Below, piece after piece: positions 38,822-46,466 of a stretch of DNA of 64,000 bases. Position 1 is the stretch's first letter, and every line of letters begins with the position of its first letter. Both the position numbers and the translations under genes were made by a program. Source of the DNA: Nostoc sp. UHCC 0302 (GTDB taxonomy: Bacteria > Cyanobacteriota > Cyanobacteriia > Cyanobacteriales > Nostocaceae); assembly GCF_038096175.1 (NCBI RefSeq), contig NZ_CP151099.1:5434001-5498000 (forward strand), in the 5' to 3' direction. The notes below the pieces were generated by a model. The model saw only the letters and a list, made by a program, of their open reading frames with translations, was not told the DNA's origin and ran no database searches.

Positions 38822-38877
38822 AAAAAAGAGAGAAAAGCAAAGAAGTGTAAAGAGCAAAAGAGCAAGAGAGCAAAGGG

Positions 38878-40890
38878 CTAAGGAGTCCTCGCCACGGCAC
38901 ACACAACCCGAAAACCGATGACGTTGAACCTATCGTCCGGCGCGAGCCTATCGCGAGAAGCAGAACGGCAATGCCTAGGAGCGTAGTCCCACGAACCACC
39001 GCGCAGCAGCCGAGCATGATTATCATTATCGTTGTCAGTTAACCATGCCCTGCCATCTGTGGGTGCGCCCTGATAGTTATCGTGCCATTGGTCAAGACAC
39101 CACTCCCAAACTAGCCCGTGCATATCGTAAATTCCAAAGGCGTTTGCTGCACCAAAACTGCCCACGTCTGTAGTCTTTCCCTGATGTCCACCCTTTAAAC
39201 CAGAACCATAAATATAATTTCCGTCATAATTTGCTAAATCAGTTGTAATTGTTTCGCCAAAGTGAAAGGGTGTAGTAGTTCCAGCCCGACAAGCATATTC
39301 CCACTCGGCTTCGCTAGGTAGACGGTACTCTTTTCCCAACTTTTGAGAAAGCCGCGCGCAAAATTCAACTGCATCGAACCAGGATACCTGCTCTACGGGG
39401 CGATTTACTCCTTTAAAACTTGATGGGTCAGGTTCCAAGTCACTTTTAATTTTGGGTAAAGCAGCAACAGCCCGCCATTGAGCTTGAGTTACTGGAAATT
39501 TACCCATAAAAAAAGGTTGAACTGTGACTTGATGCTGTGGTTCTTCGTCGTCACTTCGCTCTAATTCATTTTTTGTAGAACCCATCAAAAACTCACCACC
39601 AGGAATAGAAACCATATCCAGGGTGATACCATTCCCCAAGTCAGCAGTAAAATACTCCGCTTGACCGCGACGACGGTTAGTTTCCTTACCTTCGGCATTG
39701 ACAGTTACGATGTCAAATTCAAACTGACCTAACCCCCCCGGCCCCCCTTCCCTAGCAGGGAAGGGGGGAGTTGAACTCCCCTCTCCTTTTAGGAGAGGGG
39801 TAGGGGGAGAGGTCGCTTTTAGTGGGGCAATAATCCTAGCTTCAATCGGTGCAATGTCCTCATCCCTGAGTCCCAAATGTTGCTGATAAGCCAGTAAGTC
39901 ATCGAGGGTTCTTTCGCTTAACGGATCTTCTGCTTCAACACATTCCCGTAGCGTCTGCTCATACTCTTGTAACTTGCGTTGAAACTCGCGATAGGGCTGC
40001 AAAACCTCTGCTTCTATCGCCTCTGCTTCTTCTGGTAAAAGCTGTAACTGATTTCGTAGAGAGTTTAACAACCGACGAGCGGGGATGGTAAATTTACCTT
40101 GATTAGCCCGCAACTTCACTTCCTTACGATACTTAAGCTTGGGGTCACCAACAGGTGCTTTCGCCAGTCGAATCCTGTAGCCTTCTTTGACAGGATAAAA
40201 CTGCGGTGTCATCGCCGGGGCTGCTTCCAGCACCTTACTACTGGCATAAATATGCAACTCATCTGCTGAAATCCAACCATCCTCGTCTTGATCTGCTGTT
40301 CCTTTTTCAATTCCCTCAACTAGATAACGGGTGTAAATAGAAAGGTCAGACCCTTCCTGTTCAAAGGAATATTGTGTGGAGGTGGAAGATGTGAGAATTG
40401 CCCGACCTTTACTGCCTAACTCTGCCTGAATATCCACAGAACCATCATCTTTGGCAGCCAATCCATCAGGGAAAGCTCCACTAAAGCAACAATCTAAAAT
40501 GATTATTTGCCGTTCTGATTTGCTGCCATTCATGCTGTCATGAAGAAATCTAGCAGCGACAGCCGTTGGTGGAATTAATCTGCCTCTGTCTAGACTAGTT
40601 TCACCGCTTGACAGATAAAGATTGCGACTTTCATTTTTAACCCCGTGACCAGAAAAGTAAAATAGCACCAAATCATCTTTTTGGCGATTGCTAAACAACT
40701 GGTAAATGGCTCTCTCCATCACCTGTCGCTGCGGATTAGTTAGTACCGTCACATCTGCTACTGCAAACCCGCCCATTTCAGGATGTATCAAAACCTGCTT
40801 TAGGGCTTCCACGTCCCTAGCAGCAGAGGGTAACGGGGTCAGACTTTGTTCATATTCGCTTACACCAATCAGCAAGGCAAATTTAGCCAT
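38878..40890 (-). CDS. DGR target protein: caspase-like protease fused to a formylglycine-generating-enzyme/C-type-lectin domain
   Basis: 670 residues. Residues 1-240 are a caspase-like (C14) domain with the catalytic pair His82 (YFSGHG) and Cys135 (DCCFSG). Residues 250-358 are a helical segment (LPEEAEAIEAEVLQPYREFQ, YQQHLGLRDEDIAPIEA) common in cyanobacterial multidomain signalling proteins. Residues 360-388 are a linker coded by a dispersed repeat (TSPPTPLLKGEG). Residues 423-670 are an FGE-sulfatase/C-type-lectin fold (IPGGEFLMGS, VSWFDAVEFCARL, RLPSEAEWEYACRAG, LLRGGSWDY), whose last 44 codons are the variable region. Likely an intracellular sensor whose lectin-like face binds a changing ligand and triggers proteolysis. 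The gene overlaps the EACC1-like gene by 8 nt. Confidence 0.93.
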   Translation of the reverse strand: MAKFALLIGVSEYEQSLTPLPSAARDVEALKQVLIHPEMGGFAVADVTVLTNPQRQVMERAIYQLFSNRQKDDLVLFYFSGHGVKNESRNLYLSSGETSLDRGRLIPPTAVAARFLHDSMNGSKSERQIIILDCCFSGAFPDGLAAKDDGSVDIQAELGSKGRAILTSSTSTQYSFEQEGSDLSIYTRYLVEGIEKGTADQDEDGWISADELHIYASSKVLEAAPAMTPQFYPVKEGYRIRLAKAPVGDPKLKYRKEVKLRANQGKFTIPARRLLNSLRNQLQLLPEEAEAIEAEVLQPYREFQRKLQEYEQTLRECVEAEDPLSERTLDDLLAYQQHLGLRDEDIAPIEARIIAPLKATSPPTPLLKGEGSSTPPFPAREGGPGGLGQFEFDIVTVNAEGKETNRRRGQAEYFTADLGNGITLDMVSIPGGEFLMGSTKNELERSDDEEPQHQVTVQPFFMGKFPVTQAQWRAVAALPKIKSDLEPDPSSFKGVNRPVEQVSWFDAVEFCARLSQKLGKEYRLPSEAEWEYACRAGTTTPFHFGETITTDLANYDGNYIYGSGLKGGHQGKTTDVGSFGAANAFGIYDMHGLVWEWCLDQWHDNYQGAPTDGRAWLTDNDNDNHARLLRGGSWDYAPRHCRSASRDRLAPDDRFNVIGFRVVCAVARTP
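38881..39013 (-). repeat. DGR variable region (VR)
   Basis: The 133 nt at the 3' end of the target gene that match TR. Relative to TR, ten of the eleven Asn/Tyr-type codons have changed: N-N-N to D-Y-A, N to H, Y to S, N to D, N to L, N to D, and N-N-N to F-N-V. The framework ([19 protein letters not shown]) is unchanged. The GC-rich 3' end next to the stop is the place of the initiation-of-homology sequence. Confidence 0.95.
39741..39813. repeat. dispersed palindromic repeats inside the DGR target gene
   Basis: CCCCCCTTCCCTAGCAGGGAAG-type and CCCCTCTCCTTTTAGGAGAG-type palindromes side by side, in frame, coding the Pro/Gly-rich linker between the helical and lectin domains. A related palindrome (CCTCCCC...GGGGAGG) is intergenic near 59085-59120. 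Confidence 0.75.
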
Positions 40891-41284
40891 CAGCCTTTGT
40901 TACACTAACTTTTATTTTAGAAAGTCTTTCAATAGCACTCAAAGCATCTTCTAGCTGCTCTTTATTGCCATACTCTAGCTTGTACTTTGTGCCATTATCT
41001 TCATATTCCACTTTCACTGTTTTACCATAGAAGCGTTTCCCCAGCGAGTCTAGGAGTTCTTTAGCTTTCTTCGGATTTACCACAGTTTTCAACATTCCTG
41101 GTATAAATCCCGCTAAAGCTGATTTACTCCCCTCTGGGATTTCAGATTCTCTAACAGGTTCAGCATCTTCTACTATTTCACTAATTTCTTGTGCAAGATT
41201 AGTAGTTAATTCTTCTAACTCTTCTGGCTCTAAATCTAGATCAGCATCAGTTAAGTCAATTAATACCTGAACATTACTTGACAT
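40883..41284 (-). CDS. EACC1-like small protein (effector-associated constant component)
   Basis: 133 residues, soluble, no signal peptide: NVQVLIDLTDADLDLEPEEL, then SEIPEGSKSALAGFIPGMLK, VNPKKAKELLDSLGKRFYGK and a C-terminal beta/helix part VKVEYEDNGTKYKLEYGNKE. This pattern (LIDLTD, EEL, GSKS, GK, NG.K) is what I recall for EACC1, a constant partner of caspase- or trypsin-like effectors in bacterial conflict systems described by Aravind and colleagues. It overlaps the caspase-FGE gene by 8 nt and starts the operon. The start may also be 41305 (7 residues longer). Family call moderate; function inferred. Confidence 0.65.
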   Translation of the reverse strand: MSSNVQVLIDLTDADLDLEPEELEELTTNLAQEISEIVEDAEPVRESEIPEGSKSALAGFIPGMLKTVVNPKKAKELLDSLGKRFYGKTVKVEYEDNGTKYKLEYGNKEQLEDALSAIERLSKIKVSVTKADG

Positions 41285-41345
41285 TATTTGGGTTTTACTT
41301 CGCATATTTACTTAAGTATCGTAACTTTTTCTATAGAGGTAAACA

Positions 41346-41681
41346 ATGGTTACGGTGGTTGTACTCATTAACATCTTCATCTCGCTGATACTACTTTACG
41401 TGGCTTGGCGGGTGTGGAAATTAAAGCAAATCATCGGGCAGATAGCTGATAAGTTGACTGTTTATGAACGCAATACCCATGCAGCGCTCTACAATGCACC
41501 CGACAATATTTACACCGCCCAGGAGAATATTAATAATTTGCGGCAGGGAAACCAAAGATTAGAGGTACAGATTCAGCAAGTGCGGCAAATTGTCAACTTG
41601 CTATTTCTAGGACGAACAATCTGGGGACGTTCATTTGGTAGGCGAGGATATATACGTGGTAAAAATATCCCTGCAAAATGA
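41346..41681 (+). CDS. small membrane-anchored coiled-coil protein, unknown function
   Basis: 111 residues: one N-terminal membrane helix (about 4-22, VVVLINIFISLILLYVAWRV), a heptad-like region to about residue 90, and a basic Gly/Arg-rich tail (GRSFGRRGYIRGKN). I do not recognise a named family, though such proteins occur next to YtxH-type genes in cyanobacteria. It is divergent from the EACC1 gene and is followed 126 bp later by two membrane-associated genes on the same strand. Confidence 0.6.
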   Translation: MVTVVVLINIFISLILLYVAWRVWKLKQIIGQIADKLTVYERNTHAALYNAPDNIYTAQENINNLRQGNQRLEVQIQQVRQIVNLLFLGRTIWGRSFGRRGYIRGKNIPAK

Positions 41682-41807
41682 GTTAATGAATAAAAGCAAC
41701 ATTCATAGCTGATATATTGTCACGATAGATTAACTAGATAAAATCATTTGGGTCTTGCAAGGGGAGAAAACCCACCTAAAATGAGTGTAAGGAGAGAAAC
41801 AATAAAA

Positions 41808-42164
41808 ATGTCTAATAACCGTTCTGGAGTATTTATTGGCGGTTTAATGCTGGGAGCTACCATCGGTGCTTTAACTGGGTTACTCGCAGCTCCACGCGCA
41901 GGGCGTGAAACGCGTAAACTATTGAAAAAATCTGCCAATGCTATCCCAGAATTGGCAGAGGACTTATCAACAAGTGTGCAAATTCAGGCAGATCGTCTCT
42001 CTGCTAGCGCACTGCGGAATTGGGACGATACATTGGACAGATTGCGGGAAGCGATCGCCGCTGGTGTAGATGCCAGTCAAAGAGAAACTCAAGTCTTGAA
42101 ACGGCAAAAACCAGTAGCAGTAGAAGACTCAGATTCTCTTCCCCAGCAATTAGAACGCTCATAG
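41808..42164 (+). CDS. YtxH-domain protein
   Basis: 118 residues: a glycine-rich membrane segment (GVFIGGLMLGATIGALTGLLAAPRAGRETRKLL) that defines YtxH/gas-vesicle-like stress proteins, then an amphipathic helical part. Family members are general-stress membrane proteins of unknown activity. The ATG at 41808 (with GGAG upstream) begins the conserved part; upstream in-frame ATGs at 41781 and 41748 would add poorly conserved residues. Followed 11 nt later by the DUF948-like gene, so an operon. Confidence 0.8.
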   Translation: MSNNRSGVFIGGLMLGATIGALTGLLAAPRAGRETRKLLKKSANAIPELAEDLSTSVQIQADRLSASALRNWDDTLDRLREAIAAGVDASQRETQVLKRQKPVAVEDSDSLPQQLERS

Positions 42165-42175
42165 ATGGCATAACT

Positions 42176-42715
42176 GTGATTGATCCCCTGTTTTGGTTGG
42201 GACTATCTCTACTCTTAGTCGCCACCAGTTTGACCGCAGTTCTGGTGGCGGCGATACCCGCATTGCAGGAATTAGCACGCGCCGCTCGTAGTGCGGAAAA
42301 GTTATTTGATACACTCTCACGAGAATTACCCCCTACTCTAGAAGCTATCCGCATGACTGGCTTGGAAATCACTGATTTAACTGATGATGTCAGCGAAGGT
42401 GTCAAAAGTGCCAGTCAAGTTGTTAAACAAGTTGATCAAAGCCTGGATAATGCCAGAAAACAAGCTCAGAATGTTCAACTAGGCACACGCAGCATTGTTG
42501 TAGGCGTCAAAGCTGCTTGGAAAACCTTCACGCGCCAAAAACCTTTAAGGCGGACAGTTGAACATTTACCAATTAATGAAAAATCACCGCTAACCTTGCG
42601 AGAACGAGAAGCACTAAGACAAGAAAATCGCCGCACCAAAGCAGAACCATATCGTACTAATGACAGTTACAGCGATCCTGCTAGTTGGGAAGCCAGCTTT
42701 GAGGATAGGGATTAG
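42176..42715 (+). CDS. DUF948-like membrane protein
   Basis: 179 residues from a GTG start: one membrane helix (FWLGLSLLLVATSLTAVLVAAIPAL) and a long helical stretch (ARAARSAEKLFDTLSRELPPTLEAIRMTGLEITDLTDDVSEGVKSASQVVKQVDQSLDNA) typical of DUF948, then a charged tail. GTG at 42176 is chosen because everything upstream in this frame overlaps the YtxH gene. Function unknown; cotranscribed with YtxH-type genes in several lineages, which suggests an envelope-stress role. Confidence 0.75.
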   Translation: MIDPLFWLGLSLLLVATSLTAVLVAAIPALQELARAARSAEKLFDTLSRELPPTLEAIRMTGLEITDLTDDVSEGVKSASQVVKQVDQSLDNARKQAQNVQLGTRSIVVGVKAAWKTFTRQKPLRRTVEHLPINEKSPLTLREREALRQENRRTKAEPYRTNDSYSDPASWEASFEDRD

Positions 42716-42914
42716 GTATTTGTCATCTGTCATTTGTCTGTACTGCTTATCGCCTCATCCTCTTCATCTCCCCTAATCCCTAATCACCAAAAACGCTTTG
42801 CTTTGATCCCTAATATTAGAGTAAAGTAAACAAGTGTAAAGAAGTATCACTTTTCCCATACTCTTTTAAAACAACTTGTTCACCTCTACCGTTGATATTT
42901 ATATAAAAACGTCC

Positions 42915-43724
42915 ATGCAGTCTTGTTTTTGGCGACGAATTTTAGTATCTATTGCAGTATTTTTCTTTGCTGGGTCAATTTGGGCGATACATTCTCCCTC
43001 AGCGCTGGCTTACGACAATCCTGACTTACTACCCAGCACCTTTACCCCAGTTGTAGACTTGGCTAAATCTCTGCCTGACCTGCAAGAAGAAAAGCTTGTC
43101 CAAGATTTAGAGCAATTTGAAGCAGATACTGGCTGGAAACTGCGAGTATTGACCCAATATGACCGCACTCCAGGTCGGGCAGTCATCAAATATTGGGGTT
43201 TGGATGATAAGAGCATTTTGCTAGTTGCTGATTCCCGTGGCGGTAACATTCTCAGTTTTAGTGTTGGCGACGCTGTTTATGAACTTTTACCCCGGACTTT
43301 CTGGATAGAATTGCAAACCCGCTTCGGTAATTTGTATTTTGTCCGCGAACAAGGCGAAGACCAAGCCATTTTGCAAGCTTTAGAATCGGTTAAAGGCTGT
43401 TTGCTTAAAGGTGGTTGCAATGTTGTTCCCGGGTTGCCACGGGAGCAGTGGATTCTTACCCTTATCACCTCAATCATTGGGGGAGTGATTTGTGGATTTG
43501 CGGCTCAACCCCGCGGTGATAAACAAATTGTTGCGTGGCAATGGGCTTTAATTTTCTCGCCCTTGTGGGGAATTTTGTTTATTGCTTTTGGTATTGGCCC
43601 AGTTGTGACACGTACGAGCGATTGGTTACCTTTATTTCGCAATATCGCTGGTTTCCTAATCGGTGCTTTAGTTGCATACCTCTCACCTGTTTTCAGCCGA
43701 CCTTCTTCTAATGCTGAGTCTTGA
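42915..43724 (+). CDS. TPM-domain (TLP18.3/Psb32-like) membrane protein
   Basis: 269 residues: signal peptide (about 1-34, ALA-YDN), a TPM domain (about 40-160: TPVVDLAKSLPDLQEEKLVQDLEQFEADTGWKLRVLTQYDRTPG...DKSILLVADSRGGN), then three membrane spans at the C-terminus. Plant TLP18.3 and cyanobacterial Psb32 of this fold help photosystem II repair or assembly. The ATG at 42915 starts the signal peptide; an upstream TTG at 42876 is unlikely. It is followed by a hairpin with a GCAA loop. Confidence 0.85.
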   Translation: MQSCFWRRILVSIAVFFFAGSIWAIHSPSALAYDNPDLLPSTFTPVVDLAKSLPDLQEEKLVQDLEQFEADTGWKLRVLTQYDRTPGRAVIKYWGLDDKSILLVADSRGGNILSFSVGDAVYELLPRTFWIELQTRFGNLYFVREQGEDQAILQALESVKGCLLKGGCNVVPGLPREQWILTLITSIIGGVICGFAAQPRGDKQIVAWQWALIFSPLWGILFIAFGIGPVVTRTSDWLPLFRNIAGFLIGALVAYLSPVFSRPSSNAES

Positions 43725-43762
43725 AGTTGTTAGTGCTGAGTATTTTGACTACTACTCAGCAA

Positions 43763-43795
43763 GAAGTTTGAGCGGCGCAAGCCGCTCAAATCTTC
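43763..43795. terminator. hairpin with GNRA loop after the TPM gene
   Basis: TTTGAGCGGC (43767-43776), loop GCAA, GCCGCTCAAA (43781-43790): a perfect 10-bp stem, extended by GAAG/CTTC around a bulge. It lacks a U-run, so it may be a stability element or mobile palindrome rather than a classic terminator. Confidence 0.55.
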
Positions 43796-43857
43796 GGTGA
43801 CTCATAATTGTCTTAAGCTGATAAGCTGAAAGCTATTATCTGAGAAGCTCAACAACA

Positions 43858-44487
43858 ATGGAATGGCACACAACAGATGCTCAAAGTTTAGCAATTATTG
43901 ATAGTGAAATTGGCGATCATGTATTTTCGCCCGCTGAATATGAGATTGTACGGCGGGTGATATATGCTACTGCTGATTTTGAGTATAAGTCTTTGATACA
44001 CTTTTCTGACCATGCTTTGCAAGCAGGTGCAGCAGCATTAGCGGCGCGTACTACGATTGTAGTAGATGTTCCGATGGTACAAGTAGGTATTGCTTACGAG
44101 ATTCAAAATACCTTTGCTAATCCTGTGTATTGCAGCTTGGAAACTTTAACACGTCCCCAAAAAGAAAAGACTCGTGCAGCGTGGGGAATAGAAACTCTAG
44201 CTAAGCGTTATCCAGAAGGTATTTTTGTAGTAGGTCAAGCACAAACAGCACTGACTGTACTAATTGATTTAATTGAAACTGAAGAAATTAGACCGGCTTT
44301 AATAATTGCGACGCCAGTGGGATTTGTGAATGTGGATGAAGCCAAAGGGCGTTTGCAAGACTCTCTAGTGCCTTATATTACTATTGACAGTCGCAAAGGT
44401 AATGCAGTTGTCGCAGCTGCGATCGTTGATGGACTGGTAGACTTGGCTTGGCAAGCTTATGGACAAGATGGAAATTCGAGAAGTTAA
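43858..44487 (+). CDS. cobH: precorrin-8X methylmutase
   Basis: Moves a methyl group from C11 to C12 to make hydrogenobyrinate or cobyrinate, a step of cobalamin synthesis (CobH/CbiC). The 209-residue product has the catalytic His in SLIHFSDHALQAG (His48), VVDVPMVQVGI, and ALIIATPVGFVNVDEAK. Length normal. The start is the family N-terminus. Other cobalamin genes are not nearby, which is usual for cyanobacteria with scattered cob genes. Confidence 0.93.
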   Translation: MEWHTTDAQSLAIIDSEIGDHVFSPAEYEIVRRVIYATADFEYKSLIHFSDHALQAGAAALAARTTIVVDVPMVQVGIAYEIQNTFANPVYCSLETLTRPQKEKTRAAWGIETLAKRYPEGIFVVGQAQTALTVLIDLIETEEIRPALIIATPVGFVNVDEAKGRLQDSLVPYITIDSRKGNAVVAAAIVDGLVDLAWQAYGQDGNSRS

Positions 44488-44598
44488 AAAATAGCTTTAA
44501 AAATAGATTAAGTGCGTGACTTCACAATGTATTATGGAAAACATATGAGATGTAACAAAAGCAAGTAAGCTAAGACTAAGTAATTGAGGTTTTTGACG

Positions 44599-45156
44599 AT
44601 GAAACTTAACTATCTGTTTTCAGCAACACTAGTTAGCGTGTCGTTTATAGTCTTTCATACAGCATCTCCAGTTTTATCACAACAAGCATCTAATAACTTT
44701 GCTCAACTCCAATCTTTATTAGAAGCAAGAAAATGGTACGAAGCTAATGAAGAGACTATCTCTCTAATTCGCAATGACTCGGCAAATCTTTCTTGTCCAA
44801 ACCTGAGCAGTATAGACCAGCTGTGGGTCAAGCATAGTAATGGAAAATATGGATTTACCCCACAGATAAGTATATGGCAGCAAGTGGGGGGTTTGAATTG
44901 CAAAACTTGTGAGAATCAAATAAAAGAATTTAGTAAAAAAGTTGGATGGAATCTTAGCCAACAGGTAAATCCTGTACCAGGAGACTTTGTAGGACAGTAC
45001 CCAACAGTTGCTACTCTTGGCTGGCAAAGTTATGTTGATAGCGATAGAAGCCTGTTAAATCAGGGATTTTTTGGACAAGGGACGTGGCAAGCCTGGAAAA
45101 TTGGTAATTTTAACTTTTTTTCTACACTAAAAAACTGTCAAGGTAAAACACCATAA
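44599..45156 (+). CDS. exported GUN4-domain protein
   Basis: 185 residues: an N-terminal signal peptide (KLNYLFSATLVSVSFIVFHTASPVLSQ cleaved near 28) and a GUN4 domain (about 33-165: LQSLLEARKWYEANEETISLI, then SIDQLWVKHSNGKYGFTPQISIWQQVG, and AT-LGWQSYVDSDRSLLNQGFFGQGTWQAW-like pieces). True Gun4 binds porphyrins and stimulates Mg-chelatase in the cytosol; an exported copy cannot do this, so a different porphyrin-binding or signalling role is likely. GAGG precedes the ATG at 44599 by about 10 nt; an upstream TTG would add 5 residues. Confidence 0.8.
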   Translation: MKLNYLFSATLVSVSFIVFHTASPVLSQQASNNFAQLQSLLEARKWYEANEETISLIRNDSANLSCPNLSSIDQLWVKHSNGKYGFTPQISIWQQVGGLNCKTCENQIKEFSKKVGWNLSQQVNPVPGDFVGQYPTVATLGWQSYVDSDRSLLNQGFFGQGTWQAWKIGNFNFFSTLKNCQGKTP

Positions 45157-45768
45157 TAAGAGTTTATTTATAAAGTAAAAGTTAAGCCAATATATCAATA
45201 CAGTTCAGTTAAGGCTAAACCTCTTTGCCAAAGTCATTTTTTTTTAACTAACCGCATACTCCTACGGAGAAGCAAGCTACGCGTTAGCGTCTCCCCTTCT
45301 CCCAAAGCTATCCATTACCCCGATCTTTCTCAACATTTGCGAGAATATTCACTCACATTTTTTCTAACCCTTATTAGCTAGTCTTTAATTCTCAATAAAA
45401 ATGAGATTTTAGCGAGAAGATTAAGGGCAAATTTGTCAAGTATGCCTAACACATTGGTGCTTACGATGCTTATAAAACAAAGGTTTTGAGATTGTAAAGA
45501 AAGATGTGACTAATGGATAGCTCCCAAAGGGAGAGGTTAGCGCCTGCCATAGGATGCCCGTTCGGCTTGGTCTCCTTTAGGAGAAGGGCTGTAGGGAGAA
45601 GGACGCTAAGAGAAGGAAGAAATGCTTAAATAAACTGTATTGACCTATACATCAGTTATTAGTTGACGCTTCACCGCTTAAGCGCCAACTACGGAGAGCG
45701 TATACTCCTCAATTTTTCGTTGACAGACTACTAGAGTAAATGTGCAATTTCGGCTACTCCGGCAAAGC
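45157..45768. repeat. 612-bp spacer with dispersed repeats
   Basis: Contains CTACGGAGAAGCAAGCTACG and GCGTTAGCGTCTCC words (45258-45300), GGCTTGGTCTCCTTTAGGAG (45565-45585) and GAAGGACGCTAAGAGAAGG pieces: the Nostoc-type palindromic repeat family. No ORF or RNA gene is recognised. The GUN4 gene and the next gene (minus strand) converge here. Confidence 0.6.
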
Positions 45769-46455
45769 TTATTCCCTGGATGGACGGCGACGGCGACGCG
45801 GCCTTTCTTGTTGGTCTTCACTCAAGCGGCGACCAACTTCATTAAAGAAATCTCTTCGCAAATATGGATAGTCGCTGACCCACACGTCGCGGTTAGGAAA
45901 GTATATATCACTAAATTCTTCAATTATGCTCAAATCTGCGCGATTTGACATGACTACCATTTCTGCAACTTGACCACGAGCAATGGCTTTATGAGCAGGA
46001 CGTAGTGGTGCGTCAAACTCAATGCTAAATCCTGTATCATCACCTATTTCTAGGTTAATCCGTTTCTCTCGGTTTTCGACAATTACCAATTCGCCTTTGC
46101 TGTTGACAGTTTCTTGTTTACCAATCACTCGGTCTGTGATCCACCAGTCTAGCACTCGACCACGGAAAAAGCCGCTGTACTTATAACGGCGACATTGTAT
46201 ATTCTGCACACTCGCCTGAAACGCTGGATACCACAGCCAAAAAAGAGCGCCAACTACTCCTAGCACAAATATAATCAGGCCAAACTCTAGCTTGAACAAG
46301 GTTATTAGAAGCAAAATAACAACTACGGCAACTACAGAAATTAATAGCCGCTGCAAAAAATTTGAAAATTTCCCCCAGTAGTATTTATACTGCAAACCAG
46401 TGGCAATCAGGGGGATGATTTGTTCAAATTTCTGGCGAGTCAGTGGGACGAGCAT
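45769..46455 (-). CDS. two-span membrane protein of unknown function
   Basis: 228 residues. N-terminal region LVPLTRQKFEQIIPLIATGLQYKYYWG, two adjacent membrane helices (about 40-80: LISVVAVVVILLLITLF and LIIFVLGVVGALFWLWYPAF), then a soluble domain (RVLDWWITDRVIGKQETVNSK, INLEIGDDTGFSIEFDAPLRP) and an Arg-rich end (RPRRRRRPSRE). Widely conserved in cyanobacteria as far as I recall, with no known function. The ATG at 46455 is chosen; the longer frame would run into dapB. It follows dapB by 11 nt, so both are one operon. Confidence 0.65.
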   Translation of the reverse strand: MLVPLTRQKFEQIIPLIATGLQYKYYWGKFSNFLQRLLISVVAVVVILLLITLFKLEFGLIIFVLGVVGALFWLWYPAFQASVQNIQCRRYKYSGFFRGRVLDWWITDRVIGKQETVNSKGELVIVENREKRINLEIGDDTGFSIEFDAPLRPAHKAIARGQVAEMVVMSNRADLSIIEEFSDIYFPNRDVWVSDYPYLRRDFFNEVGRRLSEDQQERPRRRRRPSRE

Positions 46456-46466
46456 GAGTGCTAAGC

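Noticed and set aside
37185-39013. TR/VR similarity as an ordinary gene duplication
   Set aside because: Differences restricted to template adenines, and equal length without indels, are not explained by random divergence.
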